A stretch of DNA of 64,000 bases, from NCBI RefSeq assembly GCF_000496075.1, contig NZ_AWXZ01000044.1, forward strand, positions 1 to 64,000. Direction: 5' to 3'. This stretch comes from Lutibaculum baratangense AMV1 (GTDB lineage: Bacteria; Pseudomonadota; Alphaproteobacteria; Rhizobiales; Tepidamorphaceae). Below the pieces are notes generated by a model. The model saw only the letters and a list, made by a program, of their open reading frames with translations. It was not told the origin of the DNA and ran no database searches. How positions within the stretch are numbered: the first letter of the stretch is position 1; each line of letters begins with the position of its first letter. Position numbers and translations under genes: made by a program. Below, piece after piece: positions 26,734 to 36,222 of the stretch.

Positions 26734-28512
26734 TCAGATCCCGAAGAACATCATGATGGCGAGGCAGGTGGCGATGCCGACCAGGATGTTCATGGGAAGG
26801 CCGACCTTCACGAAGTCGACGAAGCGGTAGTTGCCCGCGCCGTAGACGAGCGTGTTCGTCTGGTATCCGATGGGAGTGGCGAAGGTCGCGCTCGCCCCGA
26901 ACATCACGGCGATGACGTAGGGCCGGGGATCGTGGCCGAGCTGGACCGCGAGGCCAATCGCGATGGGCGTCAGGATGACGGCGACGGCGTTGTTCGTGAT
27001 CGTCTCGGTCAGGAGCGAGGTGAGGAGATAGACGCCGAACAGGAGCACGACCGGCGGGGCGTTCGTCAGGAACGGCCCGAGCCAGCCGACGAGGAGCTCG
27101 ATCGTGCCCGCCCGATCGAGGCCGATGGCAAAGGCGAGCATGGCGAAGATCAGGAGCAGGATGTTGCCGTCGAGCGACCCGAGTGCCTCGTCGAGATCGA
27201 CGCAGCCGAGCGCGAGAATGGCCGCCGCGGCGATCAGGGCGAGCCCGCCGATCGGCATGACGTTGAACGCCGCGAGGACGACCACACCGACGAGCGCGCC
27301 GATCGCGATCGGCGCCTTGGACCGTCGGAATGCCCGGAAGCGGCTCTGGCTGATATTGACGAACTCGGGCTCTGCCGCGAGCGCCGCAAGGCCGGATGCC
27401 GATCCTTCCAGAAGCACGCTGTCCGCCGGCCGCAGCCTCGTGTTCCCGAGATCGGGCCCCGGCGTGTGGTTGTGGCGATGCACGGCGATCGGGGTGACGC
27501 CGAACCGCGTTCTCAGCGCATACTCGTTGAGGGTGCGCAGCGTGCCGCGCGTGCTCGGCGCGATCAGCGCCTCGACAACCACGCGGTCCGCCCCCTCCTG
27601 CGGGCGCTGGGCCGTGCCGACGGTGACCCCCGGCCGCCCCCGCAGCGTCAGGATCTCCGGGGCGGGAGCGCTCAGAACGATCCGGTCGTGGGTCTGAAGC
27701 TCGATCTCCCCCAGCCGGACCCTCATCGTCTCGCGGCGGCGGCGGACCGCGAGGACCTTGATCCCCTGCCGCTTGAAGGCGGCGATGTCGGCGACCCGGC
27801 GTCCGGTGAAGTCCGAGCCCTCCTGCAGCACGAGCTCGGTGAGGAACAACTGCTGATCCGGCCCCGAAAGCGCCTCGCCGAACGTCGTGCGGTCCGGCAA
27901 CAGATACCGGCCGGCGAGCAGCAGGAACACCGTCCCCGTCGTCGCCGTCACGAGGCCCACGGGTGTGATCTCGAAGATCGAGAACGGCTCGAGCCCGGCG
28001 CCGCGCGCGACGCCGTCGACCAGGATGTTCGTCGATGTCCCGAGCAGCGTGCAGGTTCCGCCCAGGATCGAGACGTAGGAGAGCGGGATCAGGAGGCGCG
28101 AAGGCGCGAAGCCGATCGCGGAGGCGAGGCGGATGATGATCGGGATCATGACGATCACGACCGGCGTGTTGTTCATGAAGGCGGAGGCGACGAGCGTGCC
28201 CCCGAGAACGAGCAGGACAGCCAGCGTCGGCCGGCTCGAGGAGTGCTCGATGGCGAACTTCGCCACCCAGTCGATCGTGCCGGTCCGGATCAACGCGCCG
28301 GAGATCGCGAAAAGCGCCGCGATCGTGATCGGCGCGCTGTTCGAGAATACCGACATGACATCTTCCGTCGAGACGATGCCGAGCAACAGGAACATGATGG
28401 CGCCGGTCGAGGCGGCGACCGCCGGGGGAAATTGCTCCGTCACGAAGAGCGCAAACAGCGCGATCAGCAGCGCGAGGCCGATATAGGCCTCGAAACCTTC
28501 GATGAAGGGCAT
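26734..28512 (-). CDS. SLC13 (DASS) family permease with two TrkA-C domains
   Basis: 592 aa. Membrane helices in the N- and C-terminal thirds flank a cytoplasmic region (about 205-380) holding two TrkA-C/RCK_C-like segments (LTELVLQEGSDFTGRRVADI and VVEALIAPSTRGTLRTLNEY). The DASS hallmarks are ASAFMNNTPVVIVMIP and LTETITNNAVAVILTPIA, each with the SNT-type substrate loop. Probably a sodium- or proton-coupled transporter of an anion such as sulfate or dicarboxylate. ACGAGG precedes the start. No operon partner is evident. Confidence 0.92.
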   Translation of the reverse strand: MPFIEGFEAYIGLALLIALFALFVTEQFPPAVAASTGAIMFLLLGIVSTEDVMSVFSNSAPITIAALFAISGALIRTGTIDWVAKFAIEHSSSRPTLAVLLVLGGTLVASAFMNNTPVVIVMIPIIIRLASAIGFAPSRLLIPLSYVSILGGTCTLLGTSTNILVDGVARGAGLEPFSIFEITPVGLVTATTGTVFLLLAGRYLLPDRTTFGEALSGPDQQLFLTELVLQEGSDFTGRRVADIAAFKRQGIKVLAVRRRRETMRVRLGEIELQTHDRIVLSAPAPEILTLRGRPGVTVGTAQRPQEGADRVVVEALIAPSTRGTLRTLNEYALRTRFGVTPIAVHRHNHTPGPDLGNTRLRPADSVLLEGSASGLAALAAEPEFVNISQSRFRAFRRSKAPIAIGALVGVVVLAAFNVMPIGGLALIAAAAILALGCVDLDEALGSLDGNILLLIFAMLAFAIGLDRAGTIELLVGWLGPFLTNAPPVVLLFGVYLLTSLLTETITNNAVAVILTPIAIGLAVQLGHDPRPYVIAVMFGASATFATPIGYQTNTLVYGAGNYRFVDFVKVGLPMNILVGIATCLAIMMFFGI

Positions 28513-28646
28513 GCGCCTCGTTATCCTCGTCTGTCCGGAGCCGCTGTGGCCGCGTGGGGAACGCCGCCCCGAGAGGGCGGTGCGACGCCGTTGACTCGGG
28601 AAGCCCGGTCGGCGAGCAAATCCAGTTCGTGCGAGGGATGCAAGAC

Positions 28647-29798
28647 ATGAATGACGCGGGAGCCGACACGCCCGGCGGACGGGACAACGAGACCACGGTG
28701 CCCGCCGAGACCGCCGTGGCGAGGCGGCAGGTCAAGCTCGAGCTCGCCTCGAAGGAGCATCTTCGCCACGTGGACGACCCGCTCCACGAGGACATTTCGG
28801 CCGTCGCCAAGGCGGGGAACAGCCTGTTTCTCGCCTGCGACGAGACTGCGACGGTGGAGCGGGTCGTGCGGCTGGACGACGACCGCTTCGGCAATCACCG
28901 CAGCTTCTCCCTCGGCGACATCTTCGACCTTCCCGCAGGGCCCGAAGGCGAGATGGACATCGAGGGGTTGGCCACCGATTCGGGCTACCTCTGGATCGTC
29001 GGATCGCACTCGCTGAAGCGCACGAAGCCGAAACGGGAGAAGAAGGATGCGTCGGACGCGCTCGATCGCATGACGGAGATCGAACGTGAGCCGAACCGCT
29101 ACTTTCTCGGCCGGGTGCCCCTCCTGGAAGAGTCGCCGGGTCTGTATGCGCCGGTGAGGGAGGCCGGCGGCCGTCGGGCTGCCTCGCTCAAGCTCTCGAG
29201 ACGAAAGAGCATCCTCATCGAATGGCTGCACGACGACCCGCATCTCGCCCCGTTCTTCGACATCCCCTCGAAGGAGAACGGGTTCGACATCGAAGGCATA
29301 GCCGTGAAGGAGAACCGGGTCTGGCTCGGCCTGCGCGGGCCGGTCTTCCGGGGGCACGGCGTCATCCTCGAGCTCGAGCTCAAGGAGAAGTCGGAGGGTG
29401 TCCTGAAGGCGCGCCGGATCGACGGGGAGCGCAGGTATCGCAAGCACTTCTTCGACACGCGTGGCCTCGGGATCCGCGACCTTCGCCGCGACGGGCAGGA
29501 CATGCTGATGCTGATCGGCCCGACGATGGCGCTCGACGGTCACTGCCACGTCCTGCGCTGGCTGGATGCCACGGCGCACGCGACGTCGGGGGTCGTGCAC
29601 GCGGATCGGGTGGAGGACCTCTTCGAGCTGGAGTACGGCCTCGACCGGGACCACCCGGAAGGCATCGAGACCTGGCGGGAGGGAGGCAGGACGATGCTCC
29701 TCGTCGTCCATGACGCGCCGGCAGAGCATCGGCTGGATAAGGGAGATTTTGCCCTCTGGGCAGATCTCGTGGACGTGCCGCCGCGGCCTCGCGGGTGA
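28647..29798 (+). CDS. DUF3616 domain protein
   Basis: About 383 aa. I prefer the ATG at 28647 (GAGGG about 10 bases upstream) over the in-frame ATG at 28638 and the upstream open frame. The core shows repeated 'DIEGLA/DIEGIAV' elements (EMDIEGLATDSGYLWIVGSHS and NGFDIEGIAVKENRVWLGL), which are the signature of DUF3616 beta-propeller-like proteins. No signal peptide. Function unknown. It precedes the bd oxidase genes on the same strand, but a promoter-like sequence lies between. Confidence 0.82.
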   Translation: MNDAGADTPGGRDNETTVPAETAVARRQVKLELASKEHLRHVDDPLHEDISAVAKAGNSLFLACDETATVERVVRLDDDRFGNHRSFSLGDIFDLPAGPEGEMDIEGLATDSGYLWIVGSHSLKRTKPKREKKDASDALDRMTEIEREPNRYFLGRVPLLEESPGLYAPVREAGGRRAASLKLSRRKSILIEWLHDDPHLAPFFDIPSKENGFDIEGIAVKENRVWLGLRGPVFRGHGVILELELKEKSEGVLKARRIDGERRYRKHFFDTRGLGIRDLRRDGQDMLMLIGPTMALDGHCHVLRWLDATAHATSGVVHADRVEDLFELEYGLDRDHPEGIETWREGGRTMLLVVHDAPAEHRLDKGDFALWADLVDVPPRPRG

Positions 29799-29827
29799 GA
29801 CGAAGTGCCCCGCGGCGCATCGCACGG

Positions 29828-29855
29828 TTGAGGTGCGGCGCGAACGACCTATCCT
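29828..29855 (+). promoter_or_regulatory. Candidate sigma-70 promoter for cioAB
   Basis: TTGAGG and TATCCT are separated by 16 bases, 55 bases upstream of the cioA start. I saw no FNR/Anr-type TTGAT-N4-ATCAA site. Confidence 0.35.
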
Positions 29856-29909
29856 TCTGCAGGAGGAATGCCGGGTCCCTTCCGGGGCCGCCAGCGGAGG
29901 GGCTCAGCG

Positions 29910-31313
29910 ATGGATGCCGATGCGACGCTTCTGGCGCGCCTCCAGTTTGCCTTCACCATCTCGTTCCACATCATCTTTCCCGCCTTCACGATCGGCCTCT
30001 CCGCCTGGATCGCGACGCTCCTGGTGATGTGGCGGATCACCGAGCGCGACCGCTACCGGAATCTCGCCCAGTTCTGGACGAAGATCTTCGCGGTTTCGTT
30101 CGCCATGGGCGTGGTGTCGGGCATCGTGCTGTCCTATCAGTTCGGCACGAACTGGAGCGAGTTCTCCCGCGCCGTCGGCAACACGATCGGGCCGCTGATG
30201 GGCTACGAGGTGCTCACGGCGTTCTTCCTGGAGGCGACCTTCCTCGGCGTCATGCTGTTCGGCTGGAACCGGGTGCCGCCCTGGCTCCATGTGACGGCGG
30301 CGATCTGCGTCGCCGTCGGCACCCTCATGTCCGCCTTCTGGATCCTGTCGGCCAACAGCTGGATGCAATATCCTGCCGGGCACGAGATTGTGGACGGGGT
30401 GGCCTATCCGACCGACTGGTGGGATCTGATCTTCAATCCCACCTTTCCCTACCGCTTCGCCCACATGGTCACCGCGGCCTACCTCACCACCGCCTTCGTG
30501 GTCATCGGGGTCGGCGCCCGCTACGCGCTGAAGAACGAGCATCCGCGCCAGTCGTGGACGATGCTCCGAATGGGGCTCGGCATGGCTGCGGTCCTCGCCC
30601 CGCTGCAGGCGGTGATCGGCGACTTCCACGGGCTCAGCACGCTCGAATACCAGCCGAGCAAGATCGCAGCGATGGAGGCTCACTGGGGCGGCGAGGAGGC
30701 GGCAGAGGGAGGCGTTCCTCTCGTCCTCTTCGCGTTGCCGAACGCCGAGACGGAGTCGAACGACTACGAGGTGGCGATCCCGAATCTCGGCAGCGTCATC
30801 CTGACCCACAGCTGGACGGGCCAGTTTCCCGGCCTCAAGGAGTTCGCGCCGGAGGACCGGCCGCCACTGTGGTGGCCGTTCTTCGGCTTTCGCCTGATGG
30901 TGGGGCTCGGTTTCCTCATGATCGGGATCTCCTGGTGGGGTGCCTGGCTCTGGTGGAGAGGCAGGTTGACGACGAGCCCCCGCTTCCTGCGCCTTGCCTC
31001 ATGGTCCTGGCCCGTCGGCTTCATCGCCATCCTCGCGGGGTGGATCACGACGGAGACGGGGCGTCAGCCATGGGTCGTCTGGCAGGTCCTGAGGACGGAA
31101 GACGCGGCGTCCAATCTCGGCTTCGCGACGGTGCTCACCTCGCTCGTCATGTTCGTGCTCGTCTACAGCGTCGTCTTCGCGACCGGCATCTACTACATGA
31201 ACCGGCTCATCGTGACCGGACCCAAGCCCTATGATACGGGCGGGACCCCGAGCCGGCCGCTGACCGGCGCGGGGCGGCCGGGCAACGAGCTCACGCGGGC
31301 AGGGGAGGCGTGA
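29910..31313 (+). CDS. cioA: Cytochrome bd-type quinol oxidase subunit I, cyanide-insensitive (CIO) type
   Basis: 467 aa from the ATG at 29910 (GGAGGGG upstream); an upstream in-frame ATG has its ribosome site too close. Haem ligands sit in FTISFHIIFPAFTIG (His), YEVLTAFFLEATFLG (Glu) and FPYRFAHMVTAAYL (His). The Q-loop between GDFHGLSTLEYQPSK and the later helices is short, and GRQPWVVWQVLRT is present, both marking the CIO branch. It oxidises quinol and reduces oxygen to water at high affinity without proton pumping. Stop and next gene nearly abut. Confidence 0.94.
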   Translation: MDADATLLARLQFAFTISFHIIFPAFTIGLSAWIATLLVMWRITERDRYRNLAQFWTKIFAVSFAMGVVSGIVLSYQFGTNWSEFSRAVGNTIGPLMGYEVLTAFFLEATFLGVMLFGWNRVPPWLHVTAAICVAVGTLMSAFWILSANSWMQYPAGHEIVDGVAYPTDWWDLIFNPTFPYRFAHMVTAAYLTTAFVVIGVGARYALKNEHPRQSWTMLRMGLGMAAVLAPLQAVIGDFHGLSTLEYQPSKIAAMEAHWGGEEAAEGGVPLVLFALPNAETESNDYEVAIPNLGSVILTHSWTGQFPGLKEFAPEDRPPLWWPFFGFRLMVGLGFLMIGISWWGAWLWWRGRLTTSPRFLRLASWSWPVGFIAILAGWITTETGRQPWVVWQVLRTEDAASNLGFATVLTSLVMFVLVYSVVFATGIYYMNRLIVTGPKPYDTGGTPSRPLTGAGRPGNELTRAGEA

Positions 31314-31315
31314 TC

Positions 31316-32320
31316 ATGGAGGAGTGGCTGCCCTTCGTCTGGGCGGGGATCATCGGTCTCGCCGTCGTGTTCTACGTGATCGCGGACGGGTTCGACCTCG
31401 GCATCGGCATTCTCTTTCCCTTCACCTCCGACGAGGAGGACCGGGACGTGATGATGAACTCCGTCGCCCCCTTCTGGGACGGTAACGAGACCTGGCTCGT
31501 GCTCGGCGGAGGCGGGCTTCTCGTCGCGTTCCCGCTCGCCTACTCGATCATCATGCCGGCGCTCTACGTGCCGCTGATCCTGATGCTGCTCGCGCTCATC
31601 TTCCGCGGCGTCTCTTTCGAGTTCCGGTGGGTCTCCAAGCCGAACCACAAGGCCTGGGACTTCGCGTTCTGGGCGGGCTCGACCGTGGCGACCTTCTGCC
31701 AGGGCCTCGTGCTCGGCGGCTTCCTGCAGGGCATCAGCGTCACGGACGAGCGTTTCTCCGGCAACGCGCTCGATTTCCTCACGCCATTCTCCATCATGTG
31801 CGGCTTCGGCCTCGTCGCCGGCTACGCGCTCATCGGCGCCACGTGGCTCATCATGCGCACAGAGGGCCGCGTCATGGAGCGGGCGGTCAAGCAGTCGCAG
31901 ATCCTGCTTCTGATCGTGCTCGCCTTCATCGTGATCGTCAGCGTGTGGACGCCATTGAGTTCCGAACGCATCGCCGGACGGTGGTTCGCGATGGAGCGCA
32001 TCCTGTGGCTCTGGCCGGTGCCGCTCGCGACGGCGGCGCTCGCGTGGTTCGCCTGGGCGAAGCTGAGGCTCGAATGGTCGGCGTGGCCGTTCGTCGCGGT
32101 CATCGGCCTGTTTCTGCTGGCGTTCGTCGGGTTGGGGATATCGACCTACCCCTACATCGTGCCGCCGGACATCACGATCGTGCAGGCGGCTTCCTCGCCG
32201 TCGACGCAGATGTTCATGCTGTGGGGCGTGCTGATCCTGCTGCCCGTCATCCTCGGCTACATCGTGTTCGTCTACTACACGTTCCGCGGCAAGGTTCGGC
32301 CGGGTGAGGGCTATCACTAG
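31316..32320 (+). CDS. cioB: Cytochrome bd-type quinol oxidase subunit II
   Basis: 334 aa from the ATG at 31316, which has AGGGGAGG eight bases upstream; the in-frame GTG at 31310 overlapping the cioA stop is less likely. The N-terminus WAGIIGLAVVFYVIADGFDLGIG and PFWDGNETWLVLGGGG are standard for CydB/CioB. Eight to nine membrane helices. It pairs with CioA, and no CydX-like small subunit follows, as expected for CIO-type oxidases. Confidence 0.94.
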   Translation: MEEWLPFVWAGIIGLAVVFYVIADGFDLGIGILFPFTSDEEDRDVMMNSVAPFWDGNETWLVLGGGGLLVAFPLAYSIIMPALYVPLILMLLALIFRGVSFEFRWVSKPNHKAWDFAFWAGSTVATFCQGLVLGGFLQGISVTDERFSGNALDFLTPFSIMCGFGLVAGYALIGATWLIMRTEGRVMERAVKQSQILLLIVLAFIVIVSVWTPLSSERIAGRWFAMERILWLWPVPLATAALAWFAWAKLRLEWSAWPFVAVIGLFLLAFVGLGISTYPYIVPPDITIVQAASSPSTQMFMLWGVLILLPVILGYIVFVYYTFRGKVRPGEGYH

Positions 32321-32381
32321 GGCGCTTGAACCCCCAGATTTGAATCCTTCAAAAAAAGTGCCACTATCGGGTTCCCGAGGC

Positions 32382-32411
32382 TTGCCACCGTACCCTGGAA
32401 GAAGCTATACG
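32382..32411 (+). promoter_or_regulatory. Candidate promoter of the haem catalase gene
   Basis: TTGCCA and TATACG are separated by 18 bases, 35 bases before the catalase start. The predicted transcript start falls at about 32418, next to the TTTAGAATTCTTC element. Confidence 0.5.
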
Positions 32412-32418
32412 ACCCCTG

Positions 32419-32435
32419 TTTAGAATTCTTCCAGG
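32419..32435 (+). promoter_or_regulatory. Possible ICE-like half-palindrome at the catalase start site
   Basis: TTTAGAA-TTC-TTCCAGG matches the first half of the rhizobial ICE box perfectly (7/7), but the second half only 4/7. It lies between the promoter and the start codon and overlaps the ribosome site. Weaker than the bfr and irpA boxes. Confidence 0.25.
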
Positions 32436-32445
32436 GAGAGGGTCG

Positions 32446-33909
32446 ATGTCGAAGCCCACCATGACGACCGCGAGCGGAGCGCCGGTCGCCGACAACCAGA
32501 ACTCGCAGACCGCCGGTCCGCGTGGCCCCGTCCTGATGCAGGACTTCCACCTCCTCGAGAAGCTCGCCCACCAGAACCGCGAGCGCATCCCCGAGAGGAC
32601 CGTGCACGCCAAGGGATCGGGCGCCTACGGCAAGCTCACGATCACGAACGACATCTCGAAATATTCCTGCGCCAGCATCTTCTCGAAGGTCGGCAACGAG
32701 TGCGAGGCGTTCCTGCGCTTCTCGACGGTCGCCGGCGAGCGCGGCGCGGCGGACGCGGAGCGCGACGTGCGCGGCTTCGCCCTGCGGTTCTACACGGATG
32801 CGGGCAACTGGGACATCGTCGGCAACAACACGCCCGTGTTCTTCATCCGCGATCCGCTGAAGTTCCCCGATTTCATCCACACGCAGAAGCGCCATCCGAA
32901 GACCAACCTGCGCTCCGCCACTGCGATGTGGGACTTCTGGTCGCTGAGCCCCGAGAGCCTCCATCAGGTGACGATCCTGATGTCGGATCGCGGCCTGCCG
33001 CAGACCTATCGCCACATCCACGGCTTCGGCTCGCACACCTATTCGTTCTGGAACAAGGACGGCGAGCGCTTCTGGGTGAAGTTCCACTTCAAGTCCATGC
33101 AGGGCATCCGGAACTGGACGAACGATGAGGCCCACGACGTCGTCGGCGCCGATCGGGAGTCGGCCCAGCGCGACCTCTTCGAGTCGATCGAGCAGGGCGA
33201 CTATCCGCGCTGGAAGTTCTGCGTGCAGGTCATGCCGGAGGCCGATGCCGACAAGCACTGGTACAACCCGTTCGACCTGACGAAGGTCTGGCCGCACGGC
33301 GACTATCCGCTGATCGAGGTCGGCGTCCTCGAGCTGAACCGCAATCCCGAGAACTACTTCGCCGAGGTCGAGCAGGCGGGCCTGACGCCGGCTAACGTGA
33401 TCCCGGGTGTCGGTCACTCGCCCGACAAGATGCTGCAGGCACGCATCTTCTCCTACGCCGACGCCCATCGCTACCGTCTCGGGATCAACCACCACCAGAT
33501 CCCGGTGAACCAGCCGAAGGCGACGTCGGCACATACCTACCACATGGACGGATCGATGCGGCTTCAGGGCCCGGCGAACCCGAACCACTACTACGAGCCG
33601 AACACGATGGGCGGCCCCGCCCAGGACGAGGCCTTCCGCGAGCCGCCGCTGAAGATCTCCGGTGACGCCGACCGCTACAACCACCGCGACGGCAACGACG
33701 ACTACCGCCAGCCGGGGGATCTCTTCCGCCTGATGAGCGAGGAGCAGAAGGCGCAGCTCTTCAGGAACATCGCCGGCGCCATGCAGGGCGTGCCGGAGGA
33801 GATCATCCGCCGCCAGCTCGCCCACTTCTACAAGGCCGACCCGGCCTATGGAGAGGGCGTGGCCAAGGCCGTGGGCGTTGAGATGAGCGCCGCGGAAGCC
33901 GCGGAGTAA
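32446..33909 (+). CDS. katA: Monofunctional haem catalase
   Basis: 487 aa, small-subunit (clade 3) length. The distal His54 lies in [13 protein letters not shown], the asparagine in [12 protein letters not shown], and the proximal haem tyrosine in [14 protein letters not shown]. Decomposes hydrogen peroxide in the cytoplasm; NADPH-binding residues are likely. It has its own promoter and terminator. Together with the manganese catalase at 19097 the organism has two unrelated catalases in 15 kb. Confidence 0.96.
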   Translation: MSKPTMTTASGAPVADNQNSQTAGPRGPVLMQDFHLLEKLAHQNRERIPERTVHAKGSGAYGKLTITNDISKYSCASIFSKVGNECEAFLRFSTVAGERGAADAERDVRGFALRFYTDAGNWDIVGNNTPVFFIRDPLKFPDFIHTQKRHPKTNLRSATAMWDFWSLSPESLHQVTILMSDRGLPQTYRHIHGFGSHTYSFWNKDGERFWVKFHFKSMQGIRNWTNDEAHDVVGADRESAQRDLFESIEQGDYPRWKFCVQVMPEADADKHWYNPFDLTKVWPHGDYPLIEVGVLELNRNPENYFAEVEQAGLTPANVIPGVGHSPDKMLQARIFSYADAHRYRLGINHHQIPVNQPKATSAHTYHMDGSMRLQGPANPNHYYEPNTMGGPAQDEAFREPPLKISGDADRYNHRDGNDDYRQPGDLFRLMSEEQKAQLFRNIAGAMQGVPEEIIRRQLAHFYKADPAYGEGVAKAVGVEMSAAEAAE

Positions 33910-33948
33910 GGGGTAGCCAAGAGCAGCCTTCGTGCCGCTCGCCCGAGG

Positions 33949-33979
33949 GGGCCGGCTCCGGCAAGGGGCCGGCCCTTCT
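33949..33979 (+). terminator. Terminator of katA
   Basis: The stem gggccggc / gccggccc, with an 11-base loop, is followed by TTCTT, 40 bases after the katA stop. Confidence 0.65.
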
Positions 33980-34048
33980 TCATTGGGACCGACTGTCGCT
34001 GGAGAGGGATCGCGCCGTGGCCGCGCGGCCCGAAAGGCCGTATTCGGC

Positions 34049-34450
34049 CTATTCGTCCGGAGTGATCCGGAGACCGCCGTCTGGATCGACGACGCGGTAG
34101 AAGCAGCTCTTGCGTCCCGTGTGGCAGGCGCCGCCGTCGCCACCGACCTCGACCCTGAGGACGATCGCGTCCTGGTCGCAGTCGGCGCGCATCTCCTTCA
34201 CGCGCTGGATCTGCCCCGAGGTCTCGCCCTTCTTCCAGAGCTCTCCGCGCGAGCGGCTCCAGTAATGGGCGATGCCGGTCGTCAGCGTGGCCTCGAGCGC
34301 CTGGTCGTTCATGTGGGCGACCATCAGCACCTCGCCCGTCGACGCGTCGAGCGTGACGCAGGTGATCAGGCCCTTCTCGTCGAAGCGCGGCGCGAAGATC
34401 GCGCCTTCCTCGATCTCCGTCTTGTCGGCGGGGGGAGGGGGAAACGGCAT
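34049..34450 (-). CDS. hisI: Phosphoribosyl-AMP cyclohydrolase
   Basis: 133 aa. Third step of histidine synthesis: opens the purine ring of PRAMP. Conserved [16 protein letters not shown] and the zinc/magnesium segment [10 protein letters not shown] with downstream [14 protein letters not shown] are all present. It is the stand-alone HisI type without the HisE domain. It lies 78 bases after folE on the same strand, a pairing common in alphaproteobacteria. Confidence 0.96.
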   Translation of the reverse strand: MPFPPPPADKTEIEEGAIFAPRFDEKGLITCVTLDASTGEVLMVAHMNDQALEATLTTGIAHYWSRSRGELWKKGETSGQIQRVKEMRADCDQDAIVLRVEVGGDGGACHTGRKSCFYRVVDPDGGLRITPDE

Positions 34451-34528
34451 GGTTGTGCCTCGGCAAGCTCGATGGCGGCGCCCACCTGAGAGGGCCCGCT
34501 TACGCGGCGTGGCGACTGTCTGGTGCCC

Positions 34529-35176
34529 CTAGCGGCCGTTGACGAGCTCGAGGAAGCGCCGCTTCTGGTCGCGGTCGTCGCGGAACTCGCCCGTGAACAT
34601 CGTCGTGACCGTCGAGGAGCCGTTCTTCTGCACGCCGCGCAGGGTCATGCACATATGCTCGGATTCGATCATCACGGCGACGCCGCGGGGCTTCAGCACC
34701 TCGTCGATCGTCGCGGCCACCTGGGCCGTGAGGTTCTCCTGCGTCTGCAGCCGGCGCGCGTAGATCTCGACGACCCGGGCGAGCTTGGAGAGGCCGACGA
34801 CGCGCCCGGACGGCAGGTAGGCGACGTGCGCCTTGCCGATGAACGGCACCATGTGGTGCTCGCAGTGCGAGTTGAACGGCACGTCGCGCAGGAGCACGAT
34901 GTCGTCATAGCCGCCGACGTCCTCGAAGGTGCGCGACAGCACCTCGACAGGGTCGTCGTCGTAGCCGCGGTAGAACTCCTGGAAGGCCTTCGTCACGCGC
35001 TTCGGCGTCTCGAGCAGGCCCTCGCGCAGCGGATCGTCGCCGGTCCACGCGATCAGCGTCCGGACGGCGGCCTCGGCTTCCTCACGTGTCGGGCGCTTCA
35101 GAGGCGTCCTCTCGCCCGGCGGAACCAGCGCGTGGACCGTCGCTTCCGCCGACTTGCTCCCGGAGCGCTCGACCAT
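34529..35176 (-). CDS. folE: GTP cyclohydrolase I
   Basis: 215 aa, first enzyme of folate/tetrahydropterin synthesis. The zinc-binding and catalytic motif [21 protein letters not shown], the later QTQENLT and [13 protein letters not shown] are complete. The N-terminal ~30 residues are a non-conserved lead. AGAAGG is the RBS. Transcribed divergently from the iron-sulfur scaffold gene. Confidence 0.96.
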   Translation of the reverse strand: MVERSGSKSAEATVHALVPPGERTPLKRPTREEAEAAVRTLIAWTGDDPLREGLLETPKRVTKAFQEFYRGYDDDPVEVLSRTFEDVGGYDDIVLLRDVPFNSHCEHHMVPFIGKAHVAYLPSGRVVGLSKLARVVEIYARRLQTQENLTAQVAATIDEVLKPRGVAVMIESEHMCMTLRGVQKNGSSTVTTMFTGEFRDDRDQKRRFLELVNGR

Positions 35177-35297
35177 GAACCTTCTACCCTTCGTAACGGG
35201 GAATATCTGGGCTGCCCGTGCGAAAATACGCTCGGGCGCAGCGCACGGATCAACTCCCGGATCATTCCGCCCATGCGCCGCACGCGATGCCGACGGC

Positions 35298-35326
35298 TTG
35301 CCAACCGTCTGGTCCGCTTCGATATA
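35298..35326 (+). promoter_or_regulatory. Promoter of the iron-sulfur scaffold gene
   Basis: TTGCCA-N17-GATATA (with TATATA offset by two bases) lies 70-98 bases before the start codon and fits sigma-70 spacing. Confidence 0.5.
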
Positions 35327-35395
35327 TAGTCACACAGGCTCTCGCCGCAACTGGGCCGCGTCCCCAATTGAGGCCCGAAGGTAGGCGCTTATTCC

Positions 35396-35839
35396 ATGCT
35401 GAACGATATCTACAACAAGCGCATCCTAGAGCTCGCGGGGAATATCCCGCGTGCCGGGCGCCTCTCCCACCCGGCGGGCACGGCGACGGCGCGCTCGAAG
35501 CTCTGTGGCTCGACGGTCACGGTGGACGTCGATACGGACGGCGAGAGAGTGACGGATTTCGCGCACGAGGTGAAGGCATGCGCGCTCGGCCAGGCATCGT
35601 CGTCGGTGATGGCGTCGAAGGTGATCGGATCGACCCTCCCCGAGCTCAAGGAGCTGCGGGAGACGATGCACGCGATGCTGAAGGAGAACGGGCCGGCGCC
35701 CACGGGCAGGTGGGCGGACCTTCAGGTGCTGGAGCCCGTCCGCGACTTCAAGGCCCGTCACGCCTCGACGCTCCTGACCTTCGACGCGACGGTGGAGGCG
35801 ATGGAGAAGGCCCTGCAGAGCCAGACCGAGAGCGCCTGA
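35396..35839 (+). CDS. NifU/IscU-like iron-sulfur cluster assembly scaffold protein
   Basis: 147 aa. The N-terminus MLNDIYNKRILELAGNIPRAG and the ligand cysteines in SKLCGSTVTV and KACALGQASSS match the scaffold fold. The third cysteine position of IscU appears as RHAS here, as in the alphaproteobacterial subgroup of this family. Probably a cluster carrier or scaffold rather than the main IscU/SufU. Its stop overlaps the presumed yidD start (CTGA). Confidence 0.88.
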   Translation: MLNDIYNKRILELAGNIPRAGRLSHPAGTATARSKLCGSTVTVDVDTDGERVTDFAHEVKACALGQASSSVMASKVIGSTLPELKELRETMHAMLKENGPAPTGRWADLQVLEPVRDFKARHASTLLTFDATVEAMEKALQSQTESA

Positions 35840-36144
35840 GCCTCGCGCAGCGCGGCGCCGTCGCCGCGATCCGCCTCTACCAGCTGACCCTCTCGTCAGT
35901 CGTCGGGCGCGGCTGCCGGCATCTCCCAACCTGCTCGGACTACACCGCGACCGCGATCCGCCGCCACGGCCTCTGGGCCGGCGGCTGGGTCGGCCTCGCC
36001 CGCATCGCCCGCTGCAATCCGCTGGGCTCCGCCGGGTTCGATCCGGTGCCGGATGCGTTGCCGGAGACCGGGCGGTGGTATAGACCGTGGCGCTACGGTC
36101 GATGGAGCGGACGGCACATCACGCTGCGCCCCGACCGCGACTGA
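35836..36144 (+). CDS. yidD: Membrane protein insertion efficiency factor YidD
   Basis: About 102 aa. It has the YidD core IRLYQLTLSSVVGRGCRHLPTCSDY and HGLWAGGWVGLARIARCNP, with all three conserved cysteines. YidD aids YidC-dependent membrane insertion. No ATG, GTG or TTG occurs in frame near the natural start; the best candidate is CTG at 35836, overlapping the upstream stop. The next alternative is GTG at 35710, which adds 42 unlike residues. The frame itself is open from 35218. Confidence 0.85.
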   Translation: MSLAQRGAVAAIRLYQLTLSSVVGRGCRHLPTCSDYTATAIRRHGLWAGGWVGLARIARCNPLGSAGFDPVPDALPETGRWYRPWRYGRWSGRHITLRPDRD

Positions 36145-36222
36145 ACGGCGGGCGGCGAGGCCGTTCCGCGGGATTTAACCGCTTACCTGCTTGGTTGGCA
36201 GGAGTTGAGCCGGAGAGACACC

